Assembly: GCF_004363095.1 (NCBI RefSeq)
Contig: NZ_SNYO01000001.1
Coordinates: 372,001 to 436,000 of the forward strand
Direction of reading: 5' to 3'
Source: Actinomycetospora succinea
GTDB taxonomy: Bacteria > Actinomycetota > Actinomycetes > Mycobacteriales > Pseudonocardiaceae
Length of the DNA: 64,000 nt
Translations under genes and position numbers: made by a program
In this document: positions 17,298-25,752 of the stretch, one piece after another
Layout of the letters: each line of letters begins with the position of its first letter
Numbering within the stretch: position 1 is the stretch's first letter
Notes under the pieces: generated by a model
Databases searched by the model: none
What the model was told of the DNA's origin: nothing
Seen by the model: only the letters and a program-made list of their open reading frames with translations

Positions 17298-18632
17298 GTG
17301 ACCGCACCGCAGGCAGCACCTCCTGCCCAGCCTCGCAAGGCGGCCCTGGCCGCGTGGATCGGCAGCGCGCTCGAGTACTACGACTTCTTCATCTACGGCA
17401 CGGCCGCCGCGCTGGTGTTCAACAAGCTGTTCTTCCCCGGCTCGGAGCCGGCGACGGGCACGCTGCTCGCGCTCGCCACCTTCGGCGCCGGCTACCTCGC
17501 CCGCCCGCTCGGGGCGTTCGTGCTGGGCCACCTCGGCGACCGCTTCGGGCGCAAGCGCATCCTCGTGTCGACGGTGCTGCTGATGGGCGTCGCGACGTTC
17601 GCCGTCGGCTGCCTGCCGACCTACGCGACGATCGGGGTCGCCGCGCCGATCATCCTGGTCCTGCTGCGGCTGCTGCAGGGCTTCTCGGCCGGCGGCGAGC
17701 AGGCCGGCGCCTCGTCGACGAGCCTCGAGCACGCCCCGCCGCACCGGCGCGCGTACTTCACGAGCTTCACCCTCGGCGGCACCCAGTTCGGGCAGGTCCT
17801 GGCCACCGCGATCTTCCTGCCGGTCGCCGCGCTGCCCGAGGAGGACCTGCTGAGCTGGGGCTGGCGCCTGCCGTTCTGGCTGAGCGCCGTGGTCGTCGTC
17901 GCCGGGCTCCTCATCCGCCGCACGCTCGACGAGACGCCGGTCTTCCGGGAGCAGGAGCGCCGCGCCGAGACCGCCAAGGCGCCGGTGAAGGAGCTGCTGC
18001 GCGAGCACCCGGGCGCGGTGATCCGGGTCGTCCTCGCGGCCACGATCGCCACCGTCAGCACGATCTTCACCGTCTACGCGCTCTCCTACGCGGTCAACGA
18101 CGTCGGCCTCTCGCGCACCGCGATGCTGTGGGTCGGCGTCGTGGCCAACCTCGTCGCGATCGTCGTCATCCCGTTCTTCGGGCTCCTCGGCGACCGGATC
18201 GGGCGCAAGCCGGTCTTCCTCGCCGGGTCGATCGGGATGGCCGTGACGATGGTCGGCTACCTGTACGCGATCTCCGCGGGCAGCTACGCCTGGATCTTCG
18301 TCTTCGGCGTCCTCGTGTTCGGCCTCGGCAACAGCGCCACCGGGGGCGTCTGGCCCGCGTTCTACGGCGAGATGTTCCCGGCCCGCGTGCGGCTCTCCGG
18401 GGTCGCGATCGGCACGCAGATCGGGTTCGCCGTCGCCGGCTTCGCCCCCTCGATCGCCGCGGCCCTCGCCGGCGACGACGGCAGCAACTGGCCGGCGGTC
18501 GCCGGCTTCGTCGCCGTCGTGTGCCTGATCAACATCATCGCCGTCGCCACGGGCCGCGACTACTACCGCACGCCGACCGAGGACCTCGGCAAGCAGCCGG
18601 TGCCGCGGCCGCACGCGGAGGCGGCCGCGTGA
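17298..18632 (+). CDS. MFS metabolite:H+ symporter (shikimate/quinate uptake)
   Basis: 444 residues, twelve hydrophobic segments. The opening AAWIGSALEYYDFFIYGTAA and the loop HLGDRFGRKRILV are signatures of the metabolite:proton symporter group containing ShiA and PcaK-like carriers. GAGGGA about 7 bases before GTG 17298 supports that start. Overlaps the downstream lactonase-like gene by GTGA. Confidence 0.85.
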   Translation: MTAPQAAPPAQPRKAALAAWIGSALEYYDFFIYGTAAALVFNKLFFPGSEPATGTLLALATFGAGYLARPLGAFVLGHLGDRFGRKRILVSTVLLMGVATFAVGCLPTYATIGVAAPIILVLLRLLQGFSAGGEQAGASSTSLEHAPPHRRAYFTSFTLGGTQFGQVLATAIFLPVAALPEEDLLSWGWRLPFWLSAVVVVAGLLIRRTLDETPVFREQERRAETAKAPVKELLREHPGAVIRVVLAATIATVSTIFTVYALSYAVNDVGLSRTAMLWVGVVANLVAIVVIPFFGLLGDRIGRKPVFLAGSIGMAVTMVGYLYAISAGSYAWIFVFGVLVFGLGNSATGGVWPAFYGEMFPARVRLSGVAIGTQIGFAVAGFAPSIAAALAGDDGSNWPAVAGFVAVVCLINIIAVATGRDYYRTPTEDLGKQPVPRPHAEAAA

Positions 18633-19381
18633 CCTTCGCGGTCCACGCGATCCGGTTCGCCAGCAGGCCCGGTGTCCGCGGACAGCACTTCCTCGGCCAC
18701 GACGACCGGTCGGGCGAGCCCCATCCGACGGCGTACTACGTGTGGCTCGCGAGGAGTGACGCGCACACCGTGGTGGTGGACGCCGGCATCGACCCCGCGC
18801 GCCCGGTGCCGATCGACGGCCTCGTGTTCCACGGGTCGCCGACCGACGGGCTCGCGTCGTTGGGCGTCGGGCCGGGCGACGTCGACCACGTCGTCCTGAC
18901 GCACCTGCACTACGACCACACCGGGACGGTCGCGGCGTTCCCGTCCGCCCGGTACGTCGTGCAGCGCGCGGAGCTGGACTACTGGACGGGCCCGGTCGCG
19001 GCCCGCATCCGCCGCGAGCACTGGCTGGTCTCGCGCGACGACCTCGCCCACCTCACCGGTCCCGCGCGCGACCGCCTCGACCTCGTCGACGGCTCCGCGG
19101 AGATCGTGCCGGGGCTCGAGGTCCACCACGTCGGCGGCCACACCGCGGGCATGCAGGTCGTGCGCGTGGAGACGGCCTCGGGCCCGCTCGTCCTCGCCTC
19201 CGACGCCGCGCACTTCCACGAGAACCTCGACGCCGACCGGCCGCCGCCGATCCTGCACTCGGTGCCCGGCGTGCACGCGGCGTTCGACCGCCTCGTGGAG
19301 CTGGCGGAGACCGTCGTGCCCGGTCACGACCCCGAGGTCGTCGAGTCCCGGGGCGGCGGGGACGTCGTCCGGCTGGCGTGA
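18629..19381 (+). CDS. Metallo-beta-lactamase-fold hydrolase (lactonase-like)
   Basis: 250 residues with THLHYDHTG (HxHxDH), VGGHTAGM, LASDAAHF and VVPGHDPEV, the zinc ligands of the AHL-lactonase/quorum-quenching branch. In this operon it may open a lactone form of quinate/shikimate or a ring-cleavage lactone (inference from context). Start GTG overlaps the transporter stop. Confidence 0.82.
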   Translation: MTFAVHAIRFASRPGVRGQHFLGHDDRSGEPHPTAYYVWLARSDAHTVVVDAGIDPARPVPIDGLVFHGSPTDGLASLGVGPGDVDHVVLTHLHYDHTGTVAAFPSARYVVQRAELDYWTGPVAARIRREHWLVSRDDLAHLTGPARDRLDLVDGSAEIVPGLEVHHVGGHTAGMQVVRVETASGPLVLASDAAHFHENLDADRPPPILHSVPGVHAAFDRLVELAETVVPGHDPEVVESRGGGDVVRLA

Positions 19382-19428
19382 TCGACGCCACGCGGGGTCC
19401 TGTCACGTCCGGTCCCGCTGCCCTGTCG

Positions 19429-19446
19429 GAGGTGTGACACCACCTC
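19429..19446. repeat. Inverted repeat GAGGTG-N6-CACCTC
   Basis: Perfect 6-bp arms just upstream of the AhpD-like gene (start 19466). May be an operator or the 5' leader hairpin. Confidence 0.3.
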
Positions 19447-19465
19447 ACGACCCGAGGAGACAGCG

Positions 19466-19933
19466 ATGACCGCGCACGTCCACACCCGCGAGCCCCGCCT
19501 CGACCTGCGCCGCGCCGCGCCGCAGGCGGCCCGCGGGCTCTACGCCGCCGACCGGGCGATCCGCGAGTCGCCCCTCGACCCGACGATCCGCGAGCTGGTC
19601 AAGCTGCGGACCTCGCAGATCAACCGCTGCGTGCACTGCATCGACCTCCACAGCCGCGAGGCGATGGAGCTCGGCGAGACCACCGACCGCCTCCTGCAGC
19701 TGGTGGCGTGGCGCGAGTCGGCGCTGTTCACGCCGGCGGAGCGGGCGGCGCTGGAGTACACCGAGGCCGCGACGACGCTGACCGAGCTCGGCGTCGCCGA
19801 CGACGTCTGGGCCGGCGTCCGGGAGGCCATGGACGACGAGGAGCTCGGCGCGCTCGTCGTGCAGGTCGCCCTGATGAACGCCTTCAACCGGTTCGGCGTG
19901 CCGCTGCAGATGCCGGCACGGGCCCGCGGATAG
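19466..19933 (+). CDS. AhpD-like alkylhydroperoxidase / carboxymuconolactone-decarboxylase family
   Basis: 155 residues; Cys55 and Cys58 in NRCVHCIDLHSREA form the AhpD-type CxxC redox pair with the nearby His. All-helical. GAGGAG precedes ATG 19466. Likely peroxide or thiol-redox stress protein. It is the last chromosomal gene before the tRNA-derived attachment site at 19961. Confidence 0.85.
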   Translation: MTAHVHTREPRLDLRRAAPQAARGLYAADRAIRESPLDPTIRELVKLRTSQINRCVHCIDLHSREAMELGETTDRLLQLVAWRESALFTPAERAALEYTEAATTLTELGVADDVWAGVREAMDDEELGALVVQVALMNAFNRFGVPLQMPARARG

Positions 19934-19960
19934 CGGGGTGTTCCCGCTGGTCGCGCGTGG

Positions 19961-20010
19961 TGCCCCCGGCAGGATTCGAACCTGCGCACCCGCCTCCGGA
20001 GGCCGGGCAA
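19961..20010 (-). other. Attachment core A (tRNA-Arg 3'-end fragment)
   Basis: On the minus strand this reads as the 3' half of a tRNA: anticodon loop CUCCGGA (CCG, Arg), T-arm GCAGGTTCGAATCCTGC and acceptor end CGGGGGCA. No D-arm or 5' acceptor strand follows, so it is not a working tRNA but the duplicated 3' end left by integration. Two more copies lie at 23337 and 46733. Being next to chromosomal genes and lacking the left arm repeats, this is the outer boundary of the array. Confidence 0.85.
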
Positions 20011-20178
20011 CCGACCGCTCTCCGGCGTCCCGCCTGCGCTTCCAGGTTCCGGAGGTTCGCCGGAGCGCTCTCGAGGTGCCCCCGTGGACCTCTGCTTCGT
20101 CCCACGATCCGTCCCACGGGATGCGGCCTCGAGCCGACCGACGTGGTCTCGGGCGGCGGCGCCCGGGCGGACAGCTTC
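20011..20178 (-). pseudogene. Integrase C-terminal tail relic with arm repeats
   Basis: Minus-strand reading into core A contains WDGSWDEAEV, then runs through the core as ARPPEAGAQVRILPGAP. Equivalent tails (WDDLWDE, WDGSWDE) enter cores B and C. The layout of an integrase 3' end overlapping its own att site is known for actinobacterial tRNA integrases, but no catalytic R-H-R-Y region remains. Contains paired CGTCCCAC repeats at 20098 and 20110. Confidence 0.4.
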
Positions 20179-20523
20179 TCACAACAGGAGGGTGCCCCCT
20201 GCGGTGATCGCGAGGGCGGTGACGGCGCTGCCGAGGGCGATCAGGGCGCGTCGGGGAGCGACGGGTCGGGGCAGCGGGTCCCGGCGCAGGGTGGTGTCCC
20301 GGTGGCGCGCGTACAGGACGGTAGCGAGGGCGACGACGACGGCGAGCACGATCGGGGCCGCGGCGAGTCGGGAGGTCGTGGTGTGGAGCTCGCGGATCGA
20401 GAGCAGGGCGGCGTTGGCGACCAGACCGAGGGCGGTGCGGTTCCACGCCAGGGTGGTGCGTTCGGCCTGGAGCCCGCCGAAGCCGGGTGCGTCGTCGGCG
20501 GCGCGGGGCGGAGGGCCGGTCAC
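20179..20523 (-). CDS. DUF202 membrane protein (second copy)
   Basis: 114 residues, three hydrophobic helices; ERTTLAWNRTALGL is the DUF202 signature. GTG start overlaps the upstream DUF202 gene as GTGA. Membrane protein of unknown role, third gene of the sulfite-oxidase operon. Confidence 0.75.
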   Translation of the reverse strand: MTGPPPRAADDAPGFGGLQAERTTLAWNRTALGLVANAALLSIRELHTTTSRLAAAPIVLAVVVALATVLYARHRDTTLRRDPLPRPVAPRRALIALGSAVTALAITAGGTLLL

Positions 20524-20903
20524 GCCAGGCCCTCGGTGACGACGAGGGCGAGGCTGACCAGGGCGAGCAGCACGAGCCCGAGGGCGAGTACCCAAGGGAT
20601 GCGTTGGCGGGGGAGATCGCGGTCGCGGCGCATGGCGTGCTCGACACGGAGCCAGCGGACGAGTCCGCCGGCGGCGGTGAGCACGGCCAGAGCGACCAGC
20701 AGGCCACCGATGGCGGAGCGGATGCCGGGGATCGGGAAGGCGGGGACGAGCTGGACCACGGCCACGCCGGCGGCGAGCAGTGACAGCGAGGTGCGCAGCC
20801 AGGCCAGGTAGGTGCGTTCGTTGGCGAGGGTGAAGCGGTAGTCGGGTTCGTGCTCGGCGTCGTTCTCAGGGGTGTCGGTGGCTCTCGGCTCGGCGCTGGT
20901 CAC
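20520..20903 (-). CDS. DUF202 membrane protein (first copy)
   Basis: 127 residues; NERTYLAWLRTSLSLLAAGVA is the DUF202 signature, followed by two more membrane helices. GTG start 20903 overlaps the sulfite oxidase stop by GTGA, so translation is coupled. Two different DUF202 proteins in tandem suggest a heteromeric membrane partner of the oxidase (inference). Confidence 0.78.
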   Translation of the reverse strand: MTSAEPRATDTPENDAEHEPDYRFTLANERTYLAWLRTSLSLLAAGVAVVQLVPAFPIPGIRSAIGGLLVALAVLTAAGGLVRWLRVEHAMRRDRDLPRQRIPWVLALGLVLLALVSLALVVTEGLA

Positions 20904-22024
20904 AGGTGCACCTCCGGCGGGTGCTCGGCGGTGACGCTGACGGTGGGCCAGGCGTTGTTGATGTAGCCCTTGGGGTTCCAGAGGCTGGCGGCGTGCTCGG
21001 GCTGCAGGGCCGCGGTGCTGTCCCAGGCGCGGGCGACGATCTCGTGCTCGCCGGGCCGCAGCTCGAGGGTCGTGCGCCAGAACCGCCACGCCCACGCGCC
21101 GAGCTGGTCGTCGAGCTCGGCTTGGTGCCAGGTGCGGCCGCCGTCGGCGGAGACGTCGACGCGGACGACGTCGCGGTCGCCGCCGGCGAAGGCGTAGCCG
21201 GTGACCTCGGTGGGCCCGGCGGTCATGACGGCGCCCTCGTCGGGGCGCAGGATCGCGGAGTTGAGGGCGACGGCGGTCAGCTCGACCCCGTCGCCGGGGG
21301 CGGGGTCGTCGTGGTCGGGGGGTAGGAGCCGGTAGGCGCTCTGTTGGAAGAAGTTGTCCGAGGGGTGGTGCTGGGCGGTGATCCTCTCGACCCACTTGAC
21401 GCTGCGGGCGCCGATCCAGCCGGGGACGACGACGCGCACTGGCGCGCCGTGGGCGACCGTGAGGGGTTCGCCGTTCATCACCCAGGCCAGCAGCACCTCG
21501 GGGCTGGTGGCCTTGCCGGTCGTGATCGATCCGCCGTAGGGCGCCGGTGGTGTGGCCTCGGGCGCGATGTCGGGCGCGGCGAACGCGATGTTGCTGGCGT
21601 CGTGTCGCAGGCCCGCCGCGGCGAGCACGTCGGCGAGGCGGGCGCCGACCCAGCGGGCGGTGGAGGTTGCTCCGTCGCCCCATGGGTGCTGCCCGGGGAT
21701 GTCGCGCACAGCCAGCAGCCCGGCGCGCCGGTTGCCGGCGCATTGCAGGGTGGCGGTCACCTCGTGGTGCTCGAAGCGCCGGAGCTCGTCGAGCGAGAGG
21801 CTCAGCTCCTCGTCGACCAGCCCGTCGACCTGGAGACGCCACCGCTGCGGGTCGAGCTCGGGCAGCTCGCCGTGGTTGCGGCTGTAGAAGGTCTCGACCG
21901 GTGTGATCGCGTGCTCGGCGAGTGCTGATCGTGGCGGTTCGGCGTTGTAGGGGTCTTCCTCGTGGACCACCATGTCGGGTCGTTTCGTCCCGGCTCCGGG
22001 GTGTGCGGTGCTTGCCGTTGGCAT
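20900..22024 (-). CDS. Sulfite-oxidase-family molybdopterin oxidoreductase
   Basis: 374 residues: oxidoreductase molybdopterin domain (about 60-240) with the Mo-ligating Cys in TLQCAGNRR, TARWVGARLADVL and HGAPVRVVVPGWIGARSVKWV, then a Mo-co dimerisation domain (about 260-370, VRVDVSADGGRTWHQAEL). No haem domain and no Tat signal is visible, so it is predicted cytosolic or associated with the DUF202 membrane proteins. A LysR gene lies upstream on the same strand. Confidence 0.88.
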   Translation of the reverse strand: MPTASTAHPGAGTKRPDMVVHEEDPYNAEPPRSALAEHAITPVETFYSRNHGELPELDPQRWRLQVDGLVDEELSLSLDELRRFEHHEVTATLQCAGNRRAGLLAVRDIPGQHPWGDGATSTARWVGARLADVLAAAGLRHDASNIAFAAPDIAPEATPPAPYGGSITTGKATSPEVLLAWVMNGEPLTVAHGAPVRVVVPGWIGARSVKWVERITAQHHPSDNFFQQSAYRLLPPDHDDPAPGDGVELTAVALNSAILRPDEGAVMTAGPTEVTGYAFAGGDRDVVRVDVSADGGRTWHQAELDDQLGAWAWRFWRTTLELRPGEHEIVARAWDSTAALQPEHAASLWNPKGYINNAWPTVSVTAEHPPEVHL

Positions 22025-22145
22025 GTGTCCACCCTGAGGTCGGACCGATCAGTGCGGTAGCTGCCGTGTCGTTGGGGAGCCACAACCCGAGGTTGTGATC
22101 GGCAGGCTGCACGAACGGGTCTCGGGCTGATGGTCACCAGCCGGG

Positions 22146-23066
22146 TCAGCGCCGGCGCTCGGAGCGGGTGCTCGCGCGACGGAGCAGCGCCGCGGCGGCA
22201 CCGTCGGGTGGACGGCCGCGGGGCCAGATCGCGGTGAGGCGACGGTCGAGGGAGAGCTTGCGGATCGGGACCGTCACCAGCGTCCCGGCGGCGAGCTCGC
22301 CGGCGACGGCCAGCGAGCTCAGCACGGCCGGCGCGACGCCGTCGGCGACCGCGCCCTTGATCGCCGTCGTGGAAGCCAGCTCGAGCACGGGGTGGGCGAT
22401 GGTCTCGACACCGGCGCTCCGCAGCGCCCGCTCGAGGAACTCCCGGGTGCCCGACCCCGCCTCGCGGGTCAGCAGGGCGGTACCGGCCAGTCTCGCCGCG
22501 TCGATCCCGTGGCGCCGTGCCCAGGGGTGCCCGGGGGAGACGACGAGCGTGAGCCGGTCGCGGGCGACGACCTGGGAGTCGAGGTCGTCACGGATCTCCG
22601 GGCCCTCGACGAAGCCGATATCGGCGGCGCCCCTGCGGATGTCGTCGGCGACGTCGGTGGAATTGCGGGTCGAGAGCGCGACCGAGGTGTCGGGCAGCTC
22701 GCTGCGCAGCGACACCAGCCAGCGCGGCAGCAAGTACTCGGCCACCGTGTGGCTGGCCGCGACCCGCAACCGGCCGGTGTGCTCAGCACGCAGGGCGGCG
22801 ACGCCTTCCTCCATCGCCCAGGCGGCGTCGATCGCGCTGCGGGCCCAGTCCGCGACCAGGCCGCCGGCCTCGGTGAGCCGCGTCCCCTGGGGCGACCGTT
22901 CGAACAGGGTGAACCCCAGCGCGCTCTCCAGGGCCCGGACGCGGGCGCTGACCGCGGCCTGCGACACCCCGTGCGCCGCGGCCGCGCGGCCCATGCTGCC
23001 CAGTTCGGCCACCGACAGCACCACGTCGTAGGACGCGAGATCCGCGACGCGCGCTGGCAGGGGCAT
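22146..23066 (-). CDS. LysR-family transcriptional regulator
   Basis: 306 residues; N-terminal LTTR helix-turn-helix (VAELGSMGRAAAAHGVSQAAVSARVRALE) and a periplasmic-binding-like effector domain. Same strand as, and 121 bp upstream of, the sulfite oxidase gene; likely its activator, perhaps sensing a sulfur compound (inference). Confidence 0.85.
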   Translation of the reverse strand: MPLPARVADLASYDVVLSVAELGSMGRAAAAHGVSQAAVSARVRALESALGFTLFERSPQGTRLTEAGGLVADWARSAIDAAWAMEEGVAALRAEHTGRLRVAASHTVAEYLLPRWLVSLRSELPDTSVALSTRNSTDVADDIRRGAADIGFVEGPEIRDDLDSQVVARDRLTLVVSPGHPWARRHGIDAARLAGTALLTREAGSGTREFLERALRSAGVETIAHPVLELASTTAIKGAVADGVAPAVLSSLAVAGELAAGTLVTVPIRKLSLDRRLTAIWPRGRPPDGAAAALLRRASTRSERRR

Positions 23067-23267
23067 CGACCCAGGTTATGGGTCCGAGGCGTGGCAGGTG
23101 GGTCGTGTACCTCGCGGCCGCGCGGATGACCGCTGGGCTCGCCGCGTACGACGCAACCTGGATGGCGTGGGCTCCACCACCCCGGGGGATTCGAGCGAGG
23201 GCCCCGGCCGGGAGCACAGCGGTGCTGACGCACAGATGCTGTCGTTAGGTCGAACGGCGCAAGCTCT

Positions 23268-23286
23268 CGTCCCACACTCGTCCCAC
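23268..23286. repeat. Left arm repeat pair of core B
   Basis: CGTCCCAC at 23268 and 23279 (11-bp period), exactly 69 and 58 bp before core B. The same offsets occur before core C (45307, 45318). Confidence 0.65.
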
Positions 23287-23336
23287 GGCGAGCGAGGCCC
23301 GTCACATCGCCGGACGTTCTCGCAGGTCAGGAGTGG

Positions 23337-23386
23337 TGCCCCCGGCAGGATTCGAACCTGCGCTCCCGCCTCCGGAGGCCGGGCAA
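23337..23386 (-). other. Attachment core B (tRNA-Arg 3'-end fragment)
   Basis: Differs from core A at one position in the variable region (CGCTCCC for CGCACCC). Flanked by both left (-69/-58) and right (+137/+149) CGTCCCAC pairs, as for an attP-like junction between two tandem elements. No 5' half of a tRNA is present. Confidence 0.85.
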
Positions 23387-23473
23387 CCGGGTGATCGCAG
23401 GCGTTCTGCCTGGTCCTGAGGAGGTCGGCCGGTCGCGCAGATGACCTCTGGTGCCCTCCTGCGGCCCGCGGTT

Positions 23474-23493
23474 CGTCCCACAAGTCGTCCCAC
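23474..23493. repeat. Right arm repeat pair of core B
   Basis: CGTCCCAC at 23474 and 23486 (12-bp period), offset +137/+149 from core B, identical to the offsets right of A and C. On the minus strand it encodes the WDDLWDE tail of an integrase-like relic. Confidence 0.65.
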
Positions 23494-23622
23494 GGGCCCG
23501 CGCTGCCGCACTGCGGCTGTGGCGGTGCTGGGTGGTTCGGTGTCGCAGGCCGAGGCGGTCCGGGCACGGGATGATCGACGGGACGGTGCCGGGTCGCGAG
23601 GATTACCGGTGAACTGAAGGAG

Positions 23623-23796
23623 TCATGGTCGGCAGATGCATCCGCGCGTCCGCACCGCTGCGATGGTCGCCAGGCAGAACCGCGCACCCAGGGCGTCATG
23701 TGCCGCCCAGGGGTGGGGACAGACCGAGCAGGTCTCGGGCACCGGTCGTTGCGACGGCAGCCGATCATCGGGTGCGCTCGAGCCGGAGTCGTTCAT
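23623..23796 (-). CDS. RGCVC-family small Cys protein (copy 1)
   Basis: 57 residues with Cys23, Cys26 (CSVCPHPW), His33, Cys41 (ARFC) and terminal RGCIC (Cys53, Cys55), the pattern of the RGCVC family. The Cys/His set suggests one bound metal, probably zinc; function unknown. ATG start overlaps the stop of the small acidic gene upstream as ATGA. A second copy is at 32096 and a diverged one at 26166. Confidence 0.72.
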   Translation of the reverse strand: MNDSGSSAPDDRLPSQRPVPETCSVCPHPWAAHDALGARFCLATIAAVRTRGCICRP

Positions 23797-23951
23797 GGCA
23801 TGACCTCGAGAACGGCGTGGGCGGCACCAGCCGGCAGCACCTCGCGCTCGGCTGGTTGGTCGGGTGCCCTCTGCTCCTCGAGCACGTCGTCGGCGTCGCT
23901 GCCGTGCTCGGTACTCGATCCAGGGTCGTGATCGTCTCGTGGCTCCGACAT
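23793..23951 (-). CDS. Small acidic protein, unknown
   Basis: 52 residues, very acidic (MSEPRDDHDPGSSTEHGSDA, then DDVLEEQRAPDQPAE). No domain; probably disordered. ATGA overlap with the RGCVC gene indicates a coupled two-gene unit, which is the main evidence it is real. Acidic small proteins of this style are common in Pseudonocardiales stress loci (recollection, not searched). Confidence 0.55.
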   Translation of the reverse strand: MSEPRDDHDPGSSTEHGSDADDVLEEQRAPDQPAEREVLPAGAAHAVLEVMP

Positions 23952-24241
23952 CGGTCGGTGCCCCCGTTCCAGGCCGCCCAGCGACCGCTATGGAGAGCGT
24001 CGAGGAGGCCGGCGATGATCGCTCTCGGCGTGGAGCTCCTCGATGTCCTCGACAGTACCCCCCACCTGTCGACGGAGAGGCCGTTCTCACGACGTCAGCG
24101 AGACCCGCGACATGACCCGCTCGACCGGCCGCTCCCTCGCGCCGCTCGATGGGTCACGTGGCCCGCGCGATGCCCGGTGAGGGGTGTCGGCGTGGGGCCT
24201 ACGCTGATCCGGCCTGTGGCAGTCGGGCCCGGAGGGACGGC

Positions 24242-25654
24242 ATGACGAGCGGGACCGGCGATGTGGTCCGCACTTCGAGCGAATTGAACCCGCTCGAGAC
24301 CATGATGTGGCGTGCGGAGGTCGACCCGCGCCTGCGGTCGCCGGTCGTCGTCCTCGACGTCCTGGACACAGAGCCGGACTGGGACCGGGTCGTCGCGTCT
24401 CACGAGTGGGCGACGCGGTTCGTGCCGCGCCTGCGCGAGCGCGTTCTGGAGCCGTGGGGCGACTGGGGCACGCCGTCCTGGGTGCCCGACCCGGACTTCG
24501 CGCTCCCGCACCACCTCGCCCGCGCGCAGGTGGCACGACCCGGCGGGAGCCGTGAGCTCCTCGACCTCGCGGCGTCGATGGCCCTGACCCCGTTCGACCG
24601 CGAGCGCCCCCCGTGGGAAGCGAAGATCGTCACCGGGCTCGCGGACGGGCGGGCGGCGTACGTGCTCAAGGTGCACCACTCCATGGCCGACGGCCTGGGC
24701 CTGGTGCAGATCCTGCGCATGCTGCACAGCGGGGTGCGCGAGCACACCGACCTCCCCGATCACCCCGAGCCCGACCGGGACGGCCCCTCGAGGCTGGGGC
24801 TCACCGTGAGCCAGGCGGCGCGGGCCGTCGCGGCCGTGCCGACCCGGACGCTGGACCTGGTCTCCGCCGGCGCCGGCCTGCTCGGGCGGCTCCTCACGCG
24901 GCCTCTGGCCACGATCTCCGACGGCTCGGCGTTCCTGGAGTCGGCGCTGCGGGCGGCTGTCGGGCCGGTGGTGCCCCGGTCGCCGCTGCTGCGCCGCCGG
25001 AGCCTGGAGCGGCGCTTCGAGGCGCTCGAGGTGGACCTCGGCGCGCTCAAGGCCGCCGGGCGCGCGGCGGGCGGTTCGCTCAACGACGCGTACCTGGCCG
25101 CGCTGCTCGGCGGGATGCGTCGCTATCACCAGCGGTTCGGCGCGATCCCGCAGCACCTCGCGATGGGCATGCCGGTGAACACGCGGGACGCCGACGACCC
25201 CGTCGGCGGGAACCACTGGGCCGGCACGCGCTTCGCGGCGCCCCTGGGCGACGCCGACCCCGTCGTGCGCATCCGGCACGTGCGGGAGGTCGTCCGGCGG
25301 ACCACCGGCGAGCGGGTGGTCGACGGCCTCGGTCTCATCGCGCCGCTGCTGGCTGTGCTGCCGCCGCCGCTGCTCGCGCTGATCCAGGGCGGGGCGACGA
25401 GCGCGAACGACCTGCAGGCCAGCAACGTTCCGGGCATGTCGGGGCCTGCGTACCTGGCGGGCGCGCAGATCGTGCGCAGCTACGCGTTCGCGCCGCTGCC
25501 GGGCGGCGCGGCGATGATCACGCTGACCTCCCACGGCGACACCTGCTGTATCGCGGTGACCCTGGACCCGGCGGCCATCACCGAGCCGGACGCGTTCCTC
25601 GAGGACCTCCGGGCCGGCTTCGACGAAGTCCTCGACCTCGCTCCCGCGCGCTGA
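24242..25654 (+). CDS. Wax ester synthase / diacylglycerol acyltransferase (WS/DGAT)
   Basis: 470 residues. The condensation-type catalytic motif HHSMADG (HHxxxDG) is intact, with GNHWAGTRF and ASNVPGMSGP further on and the C-terminal DUF1298-type region. Transfers fatty acyl-CoA to alcohols or diacylglycerol to make storage wax esters/triacylglycerol. ATG 24242 follows a leader with no other gene. Neighbouring desaturase genes fit lipid metabolism. Confidence 0.88.
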   Translation: MTSGTGDVVRTSSELNPLETMMWRAEVDPRLRSPVVVLDVLDTEPDWDRVVASHEWATRFVPRLRERVLEPWGDWGTPSWVPDPDFALPHHLARAQVARPGGSRELLDLAASMALTPFDRERPPWEAKIVTGLADGRAAYVLKVHHSMADGLGLVQILRMLHSGVREHTDLPDHPEPDRDGPSRLGLTVSQAARAVAAVPTRTLDLVSAGAGLLGRLLTRPLATISDGSAFLESALRAAVGPVVPRSPLLRRRSLERRFEALEVDLGALKAAGRAAGGSLNDAYLAALLGGMRRYHQRFGAIPQHLAMGMPVNTRDADDPVGGNHWAGTRFAAPLGDADPVVRIRHVREVVRRTTGERVVDGLGLIAPLLAVLPPPLLALIQGGATSANDLQASNVPGMSGPAYLAGAQIVRSYAFAPLPGGAAMITLTSHGDTCCIAVTLDPAAITEPDAFLEDLRAGFDEVLDLAPAR

Positions 25655-25752
25655 CCTGCCCCGGGCACCCGGACCCGGCAACGCCGGGCCGGGCTGAGCG
25701 CTCGCTCACCGTCGGGTTGCCGGGGCGGTCGTGTCGGGCACCCGGACGCACC

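Larger units (their letters stand above)
19961..23336. mobile_element. Integrated element 1 (sulfite-oxidase islet)
   Basis: 3.4 kb bounded by attachment cores A and B. It carries two DUF202 genes, a sulfite oxidase and a LysR gene, with arm-type repeats at both ends but no integrase, relaxase or replication gene. It is either a decayed integrative element or a cargo segment left by partial deletion. Confidence 0.6.

Noticed and set aside
19958..20010. Functional tRNA gene
   Set aside because: Only the anticodon loop to acceptor 3' end is present; no D-arm or 5' acceptor strand follows on the minus strand. Same for 23337 and 46733.
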